Source: Acidovorax sp. CCYZU-2555 (lineage in GTDB: Bacteria; Pseudomonadota; Gammaproteobacteria; Burkholderiales; Burkholderiaceae_C). Taken from it: a stretch of 32,958 nt of DNA. A program made the translations under genes and the position numbers. Numbering within the stretch: position 1 is the stretch's first letter; the number at the start of each line of letters is the position of its first letter. Location: positions 1 through 32,958 of the forward strand of contig NZ_JAHCDD010000068.1 of NCBI RefSeq assembly GCF_018413525.1. Direction: 5' to 3'. Positions 1-7,639 of the stretch are shown here, in pieces. A model generated the notes under the pieces. The model searched no databases. It saw only the letters and a list, made by a program, of their open reading frames with translations, and was not told the DNA's origin.

Positions 1-139
1 AATGGTCATGCCTGGCGACAACGTGTCGATCACGGTCAAGCTGATTGCTCCTATCGCCATGGAAGAAGGTCTGCGCTTCGCTATCCGCGAAGGCGGTCGT
101 ACTGTCGGCGCCGGCGTGGTTGCCAAGGTCCTGGCTTAA
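1..139 (+). CDS. tuf: Elongation factor Tu, 3' end only (first tuf copy)
   Basis: Partial gene cut by the left edge of the window; reading frame 2 gives the last 45 residues of EF-Tu, including [10 protein letters not shown] and the ending [14 protein letters not shown], typical of EF-Tu domain 3. EF-Tu is the GTPase that delivers aminoacyl-tRNA to the ribosome. Only 25 bases separate its stop from rpsJ, so it is very probably cotranscribed with the S10 genes, as in the fusA-tufA-S10 arrangement of many proteobacteria. A second tuf begins at 32659 in the same orientation. The GTPase domain lies outside the window. Confidence 0.97.
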   Translation, partial: MVMPGDNVSITVKLIAPIAMEEGLRFAIREGGRTVGAGVVAKVLA

Positions 140-164
140 TTCTTAGCATCACTAGGAATTAACC

Positions 165-476
165 ATGTCCAAGCAAAAAATCCGCATCCGCCTGAAGGCG
201 TTTGATTACAAGCTGATTGACCAATCGGCTGCTGAAATCGTCGACACCGCCAAGCGCACCGGCGCGATCGTCAAGGGTCCCGTGCCCCTGCCGACCCGCA
301 TGAAGCGTTTCGACATCCTGCGTTCGCCGCACGTCAACAAGACCAGCCGCGATCAGCTCGAAATCCGTACCCACCAACGTCTGATGGACATTGTGGACCC
401 CACGGACAAGACTGTTGACGCGCTGATGAAGCTGGACCTGCCAGCTGGCGTGGACGTCGAAATCAAGCTGCAATAA
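165..476 (+). CDS. rpsJ: 30S ribosomal protein S10
   Basis: 103 residues, the normal S10 length. The protein begins [19 protein letters not shown] and contains the [20 protein letters not shown] loop. S10 sits in the 30S head and, as NusE, also joins the Nus antitermination complex through NusB. The ATG is preceded by taggaattaacc. First ribosomal gene of the S10 operon, 25 bases after tuf. The 203-base gap after it, before rplC, is unusually long for this operon and holds two strong hairpins and a possible promoter. Confidence 0.99.
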   Translation: MSKQKIRIRLKAFDYKLIDQSAAEIVDTAKRTGAIVKGPVPLPTRMKRFDILRSPHVNKTSRDQLEIRTHQRLMDIVDPTDKTVDALMKLDLPAGVDVEIKLQ

Positions 477-483
477 GTTCCTG

Positions 484-503
484 AAAGCTCTTTCGAGAGC
501 TTT
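484..503 (+). promoter_or_regulatory. Perfect hairpin with TTCG tetraloop after rpsJ
   Basis: Arms aaagctct (484-491) and agagcttt (496-503) are perfectly complementary and enclose the loop ttcg, one of the most stable RNA tetraloops. It lies 8 bases after the rpsJ stop. No T-run follows, so it is not a canonical intrinsic terminator; a 3'-end stabiliser, a processing site or a pause site is more likely. Confidence 0.6.
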
Positions 504-516
504 ACAAGGTCTTGAT

Positions 517-553
517 CTAACGCGAACTTGCTTGAAAAAGCAGTTCGCGTTAG
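517..553 (+). promoter_or_regulatory. Long dyad/hairpin with GAAA tetraloop overlapping a possible promoter upstream of rplC
   Basis: Arms ctaacgcgaact (517-528) and agttcgcgttag (542-553) are a perfect 12-base inverted repeat. The stem continues, after a bulged T at 529, with gctt/aagc closed by a GAAA loop (534-537), so 16 pairs in all. The same DNA also reads as a promoter: TTGCTT (528-533), a 17-base spacer, TAGAAT (551-556). The two readings are not exclusive; an internal promoter for rplC onward, or a hairpin that sets the ratio of S10 to the downstream proteins, both fit. A weak stem (cgcc/ggcg) with a short T-rich tail follows at about 566-586. Confidence 0.5.
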
Positions 554-679
554 AATTTGGGGCTTCGCCTTTTAGGGCGGAGTTTTATTAACCTTCTTTC
601 GTGCGCAGAGTCCGCAAGGGCTAAGGGCGCAACGCTGGGCCAATTGCAGTTACAGCGGCGAAAGTTTTGGAGCAAACAA

Positions 680-1354
680 ATGAGTCTGAGCAACTCCCTG
701 GGGTTGCTGGGTCGCAAGGTGGGCATGATGCGTCTGTTCACTGATGACGGGGACGCAGTGCCCGTCACGGTGGTGGATGTGTCCAACAACCGTGTGACTC
801 AGGTCAAAACCCAAGAGAACGATGGCTACGTGGCCCTGCAGGTCACGTTCGGTTCACGCCGCGCTTCGCGCGTGACCAAGCCACAAGCCGGCCACCTCGC
901 TAAGGCAGGTGTTGAAGCCGGTGAAGTGACCCGCGAATTCCCCGTGACGGCCGAAGTGGCTGGCAAGTACGCTGCTGGCGCTACTCTGCCTGTCGCTGAA
1001 CTGTTCGCTGTGGGCCAGAAGGTGGACGTGCAAGGCACTTCCATTGGTAAGGGCTTCGCTGGCACGATCAAGCGTCACAACTTCCGTTCGCAGCGCGCTT
1101 CGCACGGTAACAGCCGTTCGCACAACGTCCCTGGTTCCATTTCGATGGCACAAGATCCAGGCCGCGTGTTCCCCGGCAAGAAAATGACGGGTCACATGGG
1201 CGACGAGACCGTGACGACGCAAAACCTCGACGTGGTTCGCATTGACGAAGCACGCCAACTGCTCTTGATCAAGGGCGCTGTTCCGGGCTCCAAGGGTGGC
1301 TTCGTGATGGTGCGTCCAGCAGTCAAGGCTAAAACTTCTCAAGGAGCGAACTAA
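680..1354 (+). CDS. rplC: 50S ribosomal protein L3
   Basis: 224 residues. The frame stays open upstream to 557, but the real start is the ATG at 680, preceded by ggagcaaacaa and giving the L3 N terminus [19 protein letters not shown]3 binds 23S rRNA near the peptidyl-transferase centre. The central loop [20 protein letters not shown] carries Gln158, equivalent to the glutamine methylated by PrmB in E. coli (family knowledge; methylation not shown here). The stop overlaps the start of rplD by one base (TAATG), implying translational coupling. Confidence 0.99.
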   Translation: MSLSNSLGLLGRKVGMMRLFTDDGDAVPVTVVDVSNNRVTQVKTQENDGYVALQVTFGSRRASRVTKPQAGHLAKAGVEAGEVTREFPVTAEVAGKYAAGATLPVAELFAVGQKVDVQGTSIGKGFAGTIKRHNFRSQRASHGNSRSHNVPGSISMAQDPGRVFPGKKMTGHMGDETVTTQNLDVVRIDEARQLLLIKGAVPGSKGGFVMVRPAVKAKTSQGAN

Positions 1355-1977
1355 TGCAGCTCGAACTCCTGAATGAACAAGGCCAGGCAGCATCGAAGTT
1401 CGATGTGCCCGAAACTGTGTTCGGTCGTGAATACAACGAAGATCTGATCCATCAACTGGTCGTCGCCTACCGTGCCAACGCACGCCAAGGCACGCGCGCC
1501 CAGAAGGATCGCGAGCAAGTCCGTCACTCGACGGCCAAGCCGTTCAAGCAAAAGGGCACGGGCCGCGCTCGTGCCGGTATGACCTCCTCGCCTCTGTGGC
1601 GTGGGGGCGGTCGCATCTTCCCAAATCTGCCTGAAGAAAACTTCACGCAGAAGATCAACAAGAAGATGTACCGTGCCGGTATGGCATCCATCCTGTCGCA
1701 GCTGGCCCGTGACGGCCGTCTGGCAGTCGTGGACTCGCTGACGCTGGATACGCCCAAGACCAAGGTGCTGGCCGACAAGTTCAAGGCCATGAACCTGGCT
1801 GAGTCCGTGATGGTGATCGCTGACGAAGTGGACGAAAACCTGTACCTTGCTTCCCGCAACCTGAAGAACGTGTTCGTTGTCGAACCACGTTATGCCGACC
1901 CCGTGTCGCTGGTGCATTACAAGAAAGTGCTCGTCACCAAGGGCGCAATCGACAAACTCAAGGAGATGTTCGCATGA
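1354..1977 (+). CDS. rplD: 50S ribosomal protein L4
   Basis: 207 residues, close to the usual length. Residues 42-95 form the basic loop ([12 protein letters not shown] at 66-76) that reaches the peptide exit tunnel. In E. coli L4 is also the autogenous repressor of the S10 operon, acting on the leader before rpsJ; that leader is outside this window, so the control cannot be judged here. It overlaps rplC by one base and rplW by four (ATGA), so translation is probably coupled across all three. Confidence 0.99.
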   Translation: MQLELLNEQGQAASKFDVPETVFGREYNEDLIHQLVVAYRANARQGTRAQKDREQVRHSTAKPFKQKGTGRARAGMTSSPLWRGGGRIFPNLPEENFTQKINKKMYRAGMASILSQLARDGRLAVVDSLTLDTPKTKVLADKFKAMNLAESVMVIADEVDENLYLASRNLKNVFVVEPRYADPVSLVHYKKVLVTKGAIDKLKEMFA

Positions 1978-2288
1978 GCACACTCAAGTTTGACGAAGGT
2001 CGTCTGATGCAAGTGCTGGTCGCTCCCATCGTGTCCGAAAAGGCCACCATGGTTGCTGAAAAGTCCAACGTCGTGACGTTCAAGGTGCTGCAGAGCGCTA
2101 CCAAGCCAGAAATCAAGGCCGCTGTGGAATTGATGTTCAAGGTGGAAGTCGCGAAGATCTCTGTTCTGAACACCAAGGGCAAGGCCAAGCGCTTTGGCAA
2201 GACCATGGGTCGCCGCGACAACGTTCGCAAGGCCTACGTCATGCTCAAGCCAGGTCAAGAGCTGAATCTGTCTGGGGAGGCCGCTTAA
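1974..2288 (+). CDS. rplW: 50S ribosomal protein L23
   Basis: 104 residues, beginning [20 protein letters not shown] and containing [14 protein letters not shown]23 lies at the tunnel exit and is the docking site for trigger factor and the signal recognition particle. The ATG overlaps the rplD stop (ATGA), and the stop abuts the rplB ATG with no gap. Confidence 0.99.
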   Translation: MSTLKFDEGRLMQVLVAPIVSEKATMVAEKSNVVTFKVLQSATKPEIKAAVELMFKVEVAKISVLNTKGKAKRFGKTMGRRDNVRKAYVMLKPGQELNLSGEAA

Positions 2289-3113
2289 ATGGCAGTCATC
2301 AAACTCAAGCCCACGACGCCTGGTCAACGCGGTGCCGTCAAGGTCACGCGCGATCACCTGCACAAGGGCGAGCCGTACGCACCCCTGCTGGAACCCCAGT
2401 TCCAGAAGGCCGGTCGTAACAACAACGGCCACATCACTACCCGTCACAAGGGCGGTGGTCACAAGCATCACTACCGTGTGGTGGATTTCCGTCGCAACAA
2501 GGACGGCATCCCCGCAAAGGTCGAGCGTATTGAATACGATCCTAACCGTACGGCCCACATCGCTCTGGTGTGCTATGCCGACGGTGAGCGTCGCTACATC
2601 ATTGCTCCTCGCAACCTGGAAGTGGGCGCATCCATCGTCAGCGGTTCGGAAGCCCCGATCCGCGTCGGTAACACCCTGCCTATCCGCAACATCCCCGTGG
2701 GCTCGACCATTCACTGCATCGAATTGCAAGTGGGCGGCGGTGCACAGATCGCGCGTTCCGCAGGTACCTCCGCCACGTTGCTGGCCCGTGAAGGCGTCTA
2801 CGCTCAAGTGCGTATGCGTTCGGGCGAAGTGCGCAAGATTCACATCGAGTGCCGTGCAACCCTGGGCGAAGTCGCCAACGAAGAACACAGCCTGCGCCGT
2901 CTGGGCAAGGCCGGTGTGAAGCGCTGGATGGGTATTCGTCCTACCGTTCGCGGTGTGGTGATGAACCCTGTGGATCACCCGCACGGTGGTGGTGAAGGCA
3001 AGACCGGTGAAGGTCGTCACGCAGTTGACCCATGGGGCAACCTGACGAAGGGCTACCGTACCCGTAACAACAAACGCACGCAATCGATGATTGTGTCGCG
3101 TCGTAAAAAGTAA
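2289..3113 (+). CDS. rplB: 50S ribosomal protein L2
   Basis: 274 residues, full length. L2 helps join the subunits and supports peptidyl transfer. The signature [20 protein letters not shown] is present; His230 corresponds to the E. coli His229 implicated in peptidyl-transferase function. The ATG directly follows the rplW stop, with the Shine-Dalgarno sequence ggggagg inside the end of rplW. A very long antisense reading frame lies over this and later genes but is a codon-bias shadow. Confidence 0.99.
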   Translation: MAVIKLKPTTPGQRGAVKVTRDHLHKGEPYAPLLEPQFQKAGRNNNGHITTRHKGGGHKHHYRVVDFRRNKDGIPAKVERIEYDPNRTAHIALVCYADGERRYIIAPRNLEVGASIVSGSEAPIRVGNTLPIRNIPVGSTIHCIELQVGGGAQIARSAGTSATLLAREGVYAQVRMRSGEVRKIHIECRATLGEVANEEHSLRRLGKAGVKRWMGIRPTVRGVVMNPVDHPHGGGEGKTGEGRHAVDPWGNLTKGYRTRNNKRTQSMIVSRRKK

Positions 3114-3123
3114 GGGGTAGCAA

Positions 3124-3402
3124 ATGACTCGTTCTCTTAAAAAGGGTCCGTTTGTTGACCATCACTTGATTGCCAAGGTCGAAAAGGCCGTTGCAACCAA
3201 GGACAAGAAGCCCGTCAAGACCTGGTCGCGTCGTTCCATGGTTCTGCCCGATTTCATCGGTCTGACCATTGCTGTGCACAACGGCAAGCAACACGTGCCG
3301 GTTTACGTTACTGACCAGATGGTGGGCCATAAGCTGGGCGAATTCGCCCTGACGCGCACCTTCAAGGGTCACCCCGCGGACAAAAAAGTCCAGAAGAAGT
3401 AA
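3124..3402 (+). CDS. rpsS: 30S ribosomal protein S19
   Basis: 92 residues, starting [20 protein letters not shown] and ending with the lysine-rich tail [11 protein letters not shown]19 works with S13 in the 30S head and contacts the A-site tRNA. RBS aaggggtagcaa before ATG. Ten bases after rplB and nine before rplV, in the usual S10 order. Confidence 0.99.
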   Translation: MTRSLKKGPFVDHHLIAKVEKAVATKDKKPVKTWSRRSMVLPDFIGLTIAVHNGKQHVPVYVTDQMVGHKLGEFALTRTFKGHPADKKVQKK

Positions 3403-3411
3403 GGAACGACC

Positions 3412-3744
3412 ATGTCTGAAACACGTGCAGTCCTCCGGGGCGTCCGTCTGTCGGTGGACAAGGGTCGCCTGGTCGCTGATCTGATCCGCGGCAAGAAGGT
3501 TGATCAAGCTCTGAACATCCTGACGTTCACGCAGAAAAAAGCTGCTGTGATCATCAAGAAGGTTCTTGAGTCCGCCATTGCCAACGCTGAGCATAACGAC
3601 GGCGCCGATATCGACGAACTGAAGATCACCACGATCTACGTCGAACAAGGCACGACGCTCAAGCGCTTCACCGCGCGCGCCAAAGGCCGCGGCAATCGTA
3701 TCAGCAAGCCCACGTGCCATGTGTACGTGACGGTTGGCAACTGA
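3412..3744 (+). CDS. rplV: 50S ribosomal protein L22
   Basis: 110 residues. L22 lines the exit tunnel with L4 and is a known site of macrolide-resistance mutations. The beta-hairpin region [20 protein letters not shown] near the C terminus is intact, with no insertion or deletion evident. RBS aaggaacgacc before the ATG. Confidence 0.99.
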   Translation: MSETRAVLRGVRLSVDKGRLVADLIRGKKVDQALNILTFTQKKAAVIIKKVLESAIANAEHNDGADIDELKITTIYVEQGTTLKRFTARAKGRGNRISKPTCHVYVTVGN

Positions 3745-3759
3745 AAGGCCTGGAAGAAT

Positions 3760-4641
3760 ATGGGACAGAAAATCCATCCTACCGGCTTCCGTCTGGCTGT
3801 TAGCCGGAACTGGGCCAGCCGTTGGTACGCAAGCAACCGTGACTTCGCCGGCATGCTGGCCGAAGACATCAAGGTTCGCGAGTACCTGAAGGCCAAGCTG
3901 AAGAACGCCGCTGTGTCGCGTATCCTGATCGAGCGTCCTGCAAAGAACGCCCGTATCACGATTTACTCGGCGCGTCCCGGTGTGGTGATCGGCAAGAAGG
4001 GTGAAGACATCGAGAACCTCAAGAAGGAACTCGCTATTCGCCTGGGCGTGCCAGTGGCAGTGAACATCGAAGAAGTGCGCAAGCCCGAAATCGATGCCAA
4101 GCTGATCGCTGACTCGATCACCCAACAGCTCGAAAAGCGCATCATGTTCCGCCGTGCCATGAAGCGCGCCATGCAAAACGCTATGCGTTTGGGCGCTCTG
4201 GGCATCAAGATCATGTCGTCGGGCCGTTTGAACGGTATCGAAATCGCTCGTTGCGAGTGGTATCGCGAAGGTCGCGTGCCACTTCACACCCTGCGTGCCG
4301 ACATCGACTATGGCTTCTCCGAAGCCAAGACCACCTACGGCATCATTGGTGTCAAGGTGTGGGTGTACAAGGGTGACACGCTGGGCCGCAACGACCTGCC
4401 TTTGGCAGAGACGCCGCGTCCCGAAGAAGAGCGTCGCCCCCGTGGCCCGCGTCGCGACAGCCGTAATGGCGACCGCAACGCTGGCCCCGGCCGTGGTGCA
4501 CCTCGCCGCCCAGTGGGTGGCAACGTGGCTCCGGCCGACGGCAGCGATAAGCCTGCCGGCGCCGGTGCCGACACCAACGCCGTTAAGCGCGTTCGCAAGG
4601 CAGACGCGCCCGCTACAGCAGCGGACGGTAAAGGAGAATAA
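3760..4641 (+). CDS. rpsC: 30S ribosomal protein S3 with long basic C-terminal tail
   Basis: 293 residues, about 60 longer than E. coli S3 (233). The core is normal: an N-terminal [12 protein letters not shown] start, a KH-type-2 domain with GKKG at 78-81 in [16 protein letters not shown], and the S3 C-terminal domain to about residue 218. From about 220 on is a disordered tail rich in Arg, Pro, Gly and Ala ([20 protein letters not shown] and following). Such tails occur on S3 in related betaproteobacteria as far as I recall; no function is known to me. S3 forms part of the mRNA entry channel and its helicase activity. Confidence 0.98.
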   Translation: MGQKIHPTGFRLAVSRNWASRWYASNRDFAGMLAEDIKVREYLKAKLKNAAVSRILIERPAKNARITIYSARPGVVIGKKGEDIENLKKELAIRLGVPVAVNIEEVRKPEIDAKLIADSITQQLEKRIMFRRAMKRAMQNAMRLGALGIKIMSSGRLNGIEIARCEWYREGRVPLHTLRADIDYGFSEAKTTYGIIGVKVWVYKGDTLGRNDLPLAETPRPEEERRPRGPRRDSRNGDRNAGPGRGAPRRPVGGNVAPADGSDKPAGAGADTNAVKRVRKADAPATAADGKGE

Positions 4642-4643
4642 AC

Positions 4644-5060
4644 ATGCTGCAACCTGCTCGCCGCAAATATCGCAAGGAGCAAAAGGGTCGCAACACCGGT
4701 GTTGCAACGCGAGGTAACTCCGTTGCATTCGGTGACTTCGGCCTGAAATCCACGGATCGTGGCCGTTTGACGGCCCGCCAGATCGAAGCTGCACGTCGTG
4801 CAATTTCCCGTCACGTGAAGCGTGGTGGTCGTATCTGGATCCGTGTGTTCCCTGACAAGCCAATCTCGACCAAGCCCGCAGAAGTGCGTATGGGTAACGG
4901 TAAGGGCAACCCTGAGTACTACGTCGCTGAAATTCAGCCCGGCAAGGTGCTCTACGAAATCGTGGGTGTGCCAGAAGAATTGGCACGTGAAGCGTTCCGC
5001 CTGGCTGCTGCCAAGCTGCCGCTGCGCACCACGTTCGTTGCACGCCACATTGGCGCTTAA
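4644..5060 (+). CDS. rplP: 50S ribosomal protein L16
   Basis: 138 residues, beginning [20 protein letters not shown]16 sits by the A-site and organises the tRNA-binding region of 23S rRNA. Arg82 in the EVRMGNGKG motif matches the arginine hydroxylated in E. coli L16 (family knowledge). RBS aaaggagaataaac; the start is two bases after the rpsC stop. Confidence 0.99.
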   Translation: MLQPARRKYRKEQKGRNTGVATRGNSVAFGDFGLKSTDRGRLTARQIEAARRAISRHVKRGGRIWIRVFPDKPISTKPAEVRMGNGKGNPEYYVAEIQPGKVLYEIVGVPEELAREAFRLAAAKLPLRTTFVARHIGA

Positions 5061-5075
5061 TCAGGAGAATTCAAA

Positions 5076-5273
5076 ATGACGAAAACTACTGAATTGCGCC
5101 AAAAAGACGTTACCGGCCTCGAAGCTGAAATCAAGTCCTTGCAAAAGGCGCATTTCGGCCTGCGCATGCAGAAGGCTACGCAACAATTGGCCAACACGAA
5201 TACGCTGCGCACCACGCGCCGTGATATCGCTCGTGCCAAGACCATCCTTGCTGAAAAGCAAGCCGCCAAGTAA
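5076..5273 (+). CDS. rpmC: 50S ribosomal protein L29
   Basis: 65 residues forming two helices: [20 protein letters not shown] and a second basic helix ending [13 protein letters not shown]29 lies next to L23 at the tunnel exit. A strong RBS (caggagaattcaaa) precedes the ATG. Confidence 0.98.
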   Translation: MTKTTELRQKDVTGLEAEIKSLQKAHFGLRMQKATQQLANTNTLRTTRRDIARAKTILAEKQAAK

Positions 5274-5284
5274 TAGGAGCCGAC

Positions 5285-5554
5285 ATGACGGAAGCTAAAA
5301 AATCCCTCAAGCGCACCTTGGTTGGCAAGGTGGTCAGCGACAAGCGTCAAAAGACTGTGACCGTTCTGGTCGAACGCCGTGTGAAGCACGAGCTGTACGG
5401 CAAGATCGTTGGCAAGTCCAGCAAGTACCACGCCCATGACGAAAATGGCGAATACAAGCTCGGCGACACCATCGAAATCACGGAAAGCCGTCCTTTGTCC
5501 AAGACCAAGAACTGGGTTGCGACCCGTTTGGTGCAAAAGGCTGGCCTGCTCTAA
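5285..5554 (+). CDS. rpsQ: 30S ribosomal protein S17
   Basis: 89 residues with an OB-fold sequence typical of S17 ([20 protein letters not shown]). It binds the 5' domain of 16S rRNA early in 30S assembly. RBS aataggagccgac. It is the last gene of the S10 operon here, followed 32 bases later by a strong terminator. The spc operon (rplN onward), which follows in E. coli, is absent at this place. Confidence 0.99.
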   Translation: MTEAKKSLKRTLVGKVVSDKRQKTVTVLVERRVKHELYGKIVGKSSKYHAHDENGEYKLGDTIEITESRPLSKTKNWVATRLVQKAGLL

Positions 5555-5586
5555 AGCCTCTCAGGCCTTAGTGCTGCAAAGCTGAG

Positions 5587-5616
5587 AAAAACGACCCACA
5601 ATGTGGGTCGTTTTTT
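5587..5616 (+). terminator. Intrinsic terminator of the S10 operon
   Basis: Stem acgacccac (5591-5599) / gtgggtcgt (5603-5611), three-base loop, extended by A/T pairs on both sides, followed by a run of six T (5611-5616). A textbook Rho-independent terminator immediately after rpsQ. Confidence 0.93.
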
Positions 5617-5625
5617 CGTTTGGGG

Positions 5626-5652
5626 CTGCGCTTTCGCGCAGACCATTTTTTT
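5626..5652 (+). terminator. Second terminator-like hairpin in the peroxiredoxin leader
   Basis: Stem ctgcgc (5626-5631) / gcgcag (5636-5641) with a four-base loop, then acca and seven T (5646-5652). It lies 10 bases after the S10 terminator and ends 21 bases before the peroxiredoxin ATG. It may be a back-up terminator or an attenuator; the gap of four bases between stem and T-run makes it weaker than the first. Confidence 0.45.
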
Positions 5653-5673
5653 AGTCGAGAACCGGAGCTTTAC

Positions 5674-6180
5674 ATGATCAAAGTTGGAGATACCCTGCCC
5701 GCCGTCACGCTGACCGAATACGTTGCCGTCGAAGGCAATGGTTGCAGCATCGGCCCGAATGCGGTGAAGGTGCAGGAAGCTGCAGCAGGCAAGACGATCG
5801 CCATCGTGGCCGTTCCCGGCGCATTCACGCCCACCTGCTCCGAAAAGCACCTGCCCGGTTACGTGGAACAAGCCGACGCGCTCAAAGCCGCCGGTGTCGA
5901 CGAAATCTGGTGCCTGTCGGTCAACGACGCATTCGTGATGGGTGCCTGGGGCCGCGACCAGAACGTCGGCAGCAAGGTGCGCATGATCGGTGACGGCGAT
6001 GCCGCCTTCGCCAAGGCCACCGGCCTGACGCTGGACCTGAACGGCAAGGGCCTGGGCCTGCGCAGCAACCGCTATTCGATGCTGGTCAAGGACGGCAAGA
6101 TCGTTCAGCTCAACGTCGAAGGCCCAGGCAAGTTCGACGTCAGCGACGCAGCCACGCTGCTGGCCCAAGCCAAGGCTTGA
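5674..6180 (+). CDS. Peroxiredoxin, Prx5 type
   Basis: 168 residues counted from the ATG at 5674, which is preceded by ccggagctttac; the frame is open upstream to 5620, but that part has no homology that I recognise. The peroxidatic cysteine is Cys55 in the Prx5 signature PGAFTPTCSEKHLPG, and the supporting arginine is Arg130 in GLGLRSNRYSMLV. Other cysteines are Cys24 and Cys80. The enzyme reduces H2O2 and alkyl hydroperoxides in the cytoplasm, using glutaredoxin/GSH or thioredoxin. It stands alone between two terminators, so it is probably monocistronic. A promoter was not clear by eye. Confidence 0.95.
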   Translation: MIKVGDTLPAVTLTEYVAVEGNGCSIGPNAVKVQEAAAGKTIAIVAVPGAFTPTCSEKHLPGYVEQADALKAAGVDEIWCLSVNDAFVMGAWGRDQNVGSKVRMIGDGDAAFAKATGLTLDLNGKGLGLRSNRYSMLVKDGKIVQLNVEGPGKFDVSDAATLLAQAKA

Positions 6181-6191
6181 TAGGTCTGTAC

Positions 6192-6216
6192 CCGCCTGCG
6201 GCGCAAGCCGCGGCGG
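6192..6216 (+). other. GC-rich hairpin with GCAA tetraloop after the peroxiredoxin gene
   Basis: Ten pairs with one bulged T (6197): ccgcc-t-gcggc (6192-6202) pairs with gccgcggcgg (6207-6216) around the GNRA loop gcaa. It begins 11 bases after the stop and is followed directly by the terminator hairpin. It may protect the 3' end of the mRNA. Confidence 0.55.
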
Positions 6217-6222
6217 AAAATG

Positions 6223-6250
6223 AAAAGAGCGCCTGGCGCTCTTTTTTTTT
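6223..6250. terminator. Bidirectional intrinsic terminator between peroxiredoxin and GNAT genes
   Basis: Stem agagcgc (6226-6232) / gcgctct (6236-6242), flanked by A-run and T-run: nine T on the plus strand (6242-6250) and TTTTCATTTT on the minus strand. It serves the two convergent genes. Confidence 0.92.
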
Positions 6251-6269
6251 CGACTGCGTACCGGCAGGG

Positions 6270-6779
6270 CTAGAACAGCTCGGCCTTGAGGTAGTGGCCG
6301 CCGGCAGCGGGATTGAAGTAGTAGGGCGGGATTTCCTCGAACCCGAGCTCGGTATAGAGCGCGCGCGCGGCCTCCATATCGTCGAGGGTGTCTAGCAGTA
6401 CGCGGTCGTAGCCTGTCTGGCGCGCCAGATCGAGCATGGCGGCGGTGATTTCCCGGCCCAGGCCAAAGCCGCGAAACGGGCGGCGCACATACAGGCGCTT
6501 CATTTCGGCGGCATTCGGATAGTCGCTGGCGTCCAGCGGACGCAAGGCGCAGCATCCGGCCAGCGCACCGTCGACGGTGGCCAGCAGCAACTGCCCGCGC
6601 GGCGGTGCGTATTCACCGGGCAGGTAGGCCAGTTCGGCCGCGAAATTCTGAAATTCCAGATCGATGCCCGTACTGTGTGCGTACTCTTCGAAGATCTGGC
6701 GTACGACGTCCAGATCTTGCGGAAAAGTCGCTGTCAGCAGGGCCACAGAAGGCTTGTCCACAGGCGGAGCGAAAAACAA
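6270..6779 (-). CDS. GNAT-family N-acetyltransferase
   Basis: 169 residues if read from the TTG at 6779; a GTG at 6761 (codon 7) is an alternative and neither has a clear RBS. The acetyl-CoA binding motif A is visible as KRLYVRRPFRGFGLGREITA (the R-x-x-G-x-G/A type), followed by motif B LYTELGFEEIPPYYFNP. GNAT proteins move an acetyl group from acetyl-CoA to an amine; the substrate cannot be told here. The end PAAGGHYLKAELF is typical of small stand-alone GNATs. Same strand as the cytochrome b561 gene, 44 bases downstream, so possibly cotranscribed. Confidence 0.88.
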   Translation of the reverse strand: MFFAPPVDKPSVALLTATFPQDLDVVRQIFEEYAHSTGIDLEFQNFAAELAYLPGEYAPPRGQLLLATVDGALAGCCALRPLDASDYPNAAEMKRLYVRRPFRGFGLGREITAAMLDLARQTGYDRVLLDTLDDMEAARALYTELGFEEIPPYYFNPAAGGHYLKAELF

Positions 6780-6823
6780 CGGAACCCGAAGTGTAGCGGC
6801 ATGTGCCCGTTATGGTGAAGGCT

Positions 6824-7492
6824 TCAACTGTTGCCCAGGCGACCAATGCCCCAGGAGAGGGCTGCGCAGGCCAGTGCGATGGCCAGCGCAAGCAGGCGTT
6901 GGCGTTTGCCGTCCACGGCGGCGGGAAGCGGCTCGGGCAGTTCATGGTCGCCGGTCACCATCGCGCGCACCAGCGGGCGGCGGCGCGCCAGCGTGTACCA
7001 GGCGATGGCCAGCAGATGCAATCCCAGCAGTGCCAGCAGCAGGTACTGGCCCAGCTCGGCATGCCAGCGGGTGGCCGCATCGACGACATCGCCGGACACC
7101 TTGCTGCTCAGCGGGCCGGCAAAGAAAATCGCGTCATCGCTGAACAGGCCGGTACCGACCTGGGCAAACAGCACGGCGAGCATGGCGAACACCGACAGCG
7201 CACCCAGCGGGCTGTGGCCCGCGCCGTGTTCGGGCCGGCCCCGGCCACGCAGGTAGTCCAGCAGTTGCCGGGGCGAGTAGAGAAAGCTGCGAAACCGCGA
7301 CCAGCGGCCGCCGACCAGGCCCCATACGACACGAAACAGCAGCAGCGCGAGCACCACATGGCCCAACCGCAGATGCCAGATCATCGCGTTGCCGCCGATC
7401 TTGGCGGTGACGATCATGCCAATGGTGCTGGCCGCCAGCGACCAGTGAAAAAGGCGGGTCGGAAGATCCCAGATGCGGACGGTGTGGGGCAT
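6824..7492 (-). CDS. Cytochrome b561-family membrane protein
   Basis: 222 residues from the ATG at 7492, giving MPHTVRIWDLPTRLFHWSLA, the usual N terminus of this family; an in-frame GTG at 7543 would add 17 residues without homology. Four hydrophobic helices hold candidate haem ligands: His in FHW of helix 1, His in LRLGHVVL, and the pair in RWHAELGQYLLLALLGLHLL. These proteins carry electrons across the inner membrane between quinol and periplasmic partners. A cytochrome c' gene is divergent next to it, and in related genomes these two are often neighbours as far as I recall, so a functional pair is plausible. Confidence 0.88.
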   Translation of the reverse strand: MPHTVRIWDLPTRLFHWSLAASTIGMIVTAKIGGNAMIWHLRLGHVVLALLLFRVVWGLVGGRWSRFRSFLYSPRQLLDYLRGRGRPEHGAGHSPLGALSVFAMLAVLFAQVGTGLFSDDAIFFAGPLSSKVSGDVVDAATRWHAELGQYLLLALLGLHLLAIAWYTLARRRPLVRAMVTGDHELPEPLPAAVDGKRQRLLALAIALACAALSWGIGRLGNS

Positions 7493-7563
7493 GGCGGTGG
7501 CTGTTGTTTGGTGGGGCGGTGCAGGCTCAAGGATAGCGGACACGAGGCGCCACGCACGGTGCG

Positions 7564-7592
7564 TTGCCTGCGCCGCCGTCCTTCACCATAAT
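7564..7592 (+). promoter_or_regulatory. Probable sigma-70 promoter of the cytochrome c' gene
   Basis: TTGCCT (7564-7569), a 17-base spacer and CATAAT (7587-7592). Four of six and five of six bases match the consensus hexamers. The start codon is 48 bases past the -10 box. Confidence 0.5.
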
Positions 7593-7639
7593 CCTGCGTT
7601 GGAATTGCGGTTTTTGTTTGTCACTACAAGAAAGTCCCC

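Noticed and set aside
2941..5043. A 700-codon frame on the minus strand across rplB to rplP
   Set aside because: Antisense shadow of six well-recognised ribosomal protein genes; no RBS, no homology, low-complexity composition.
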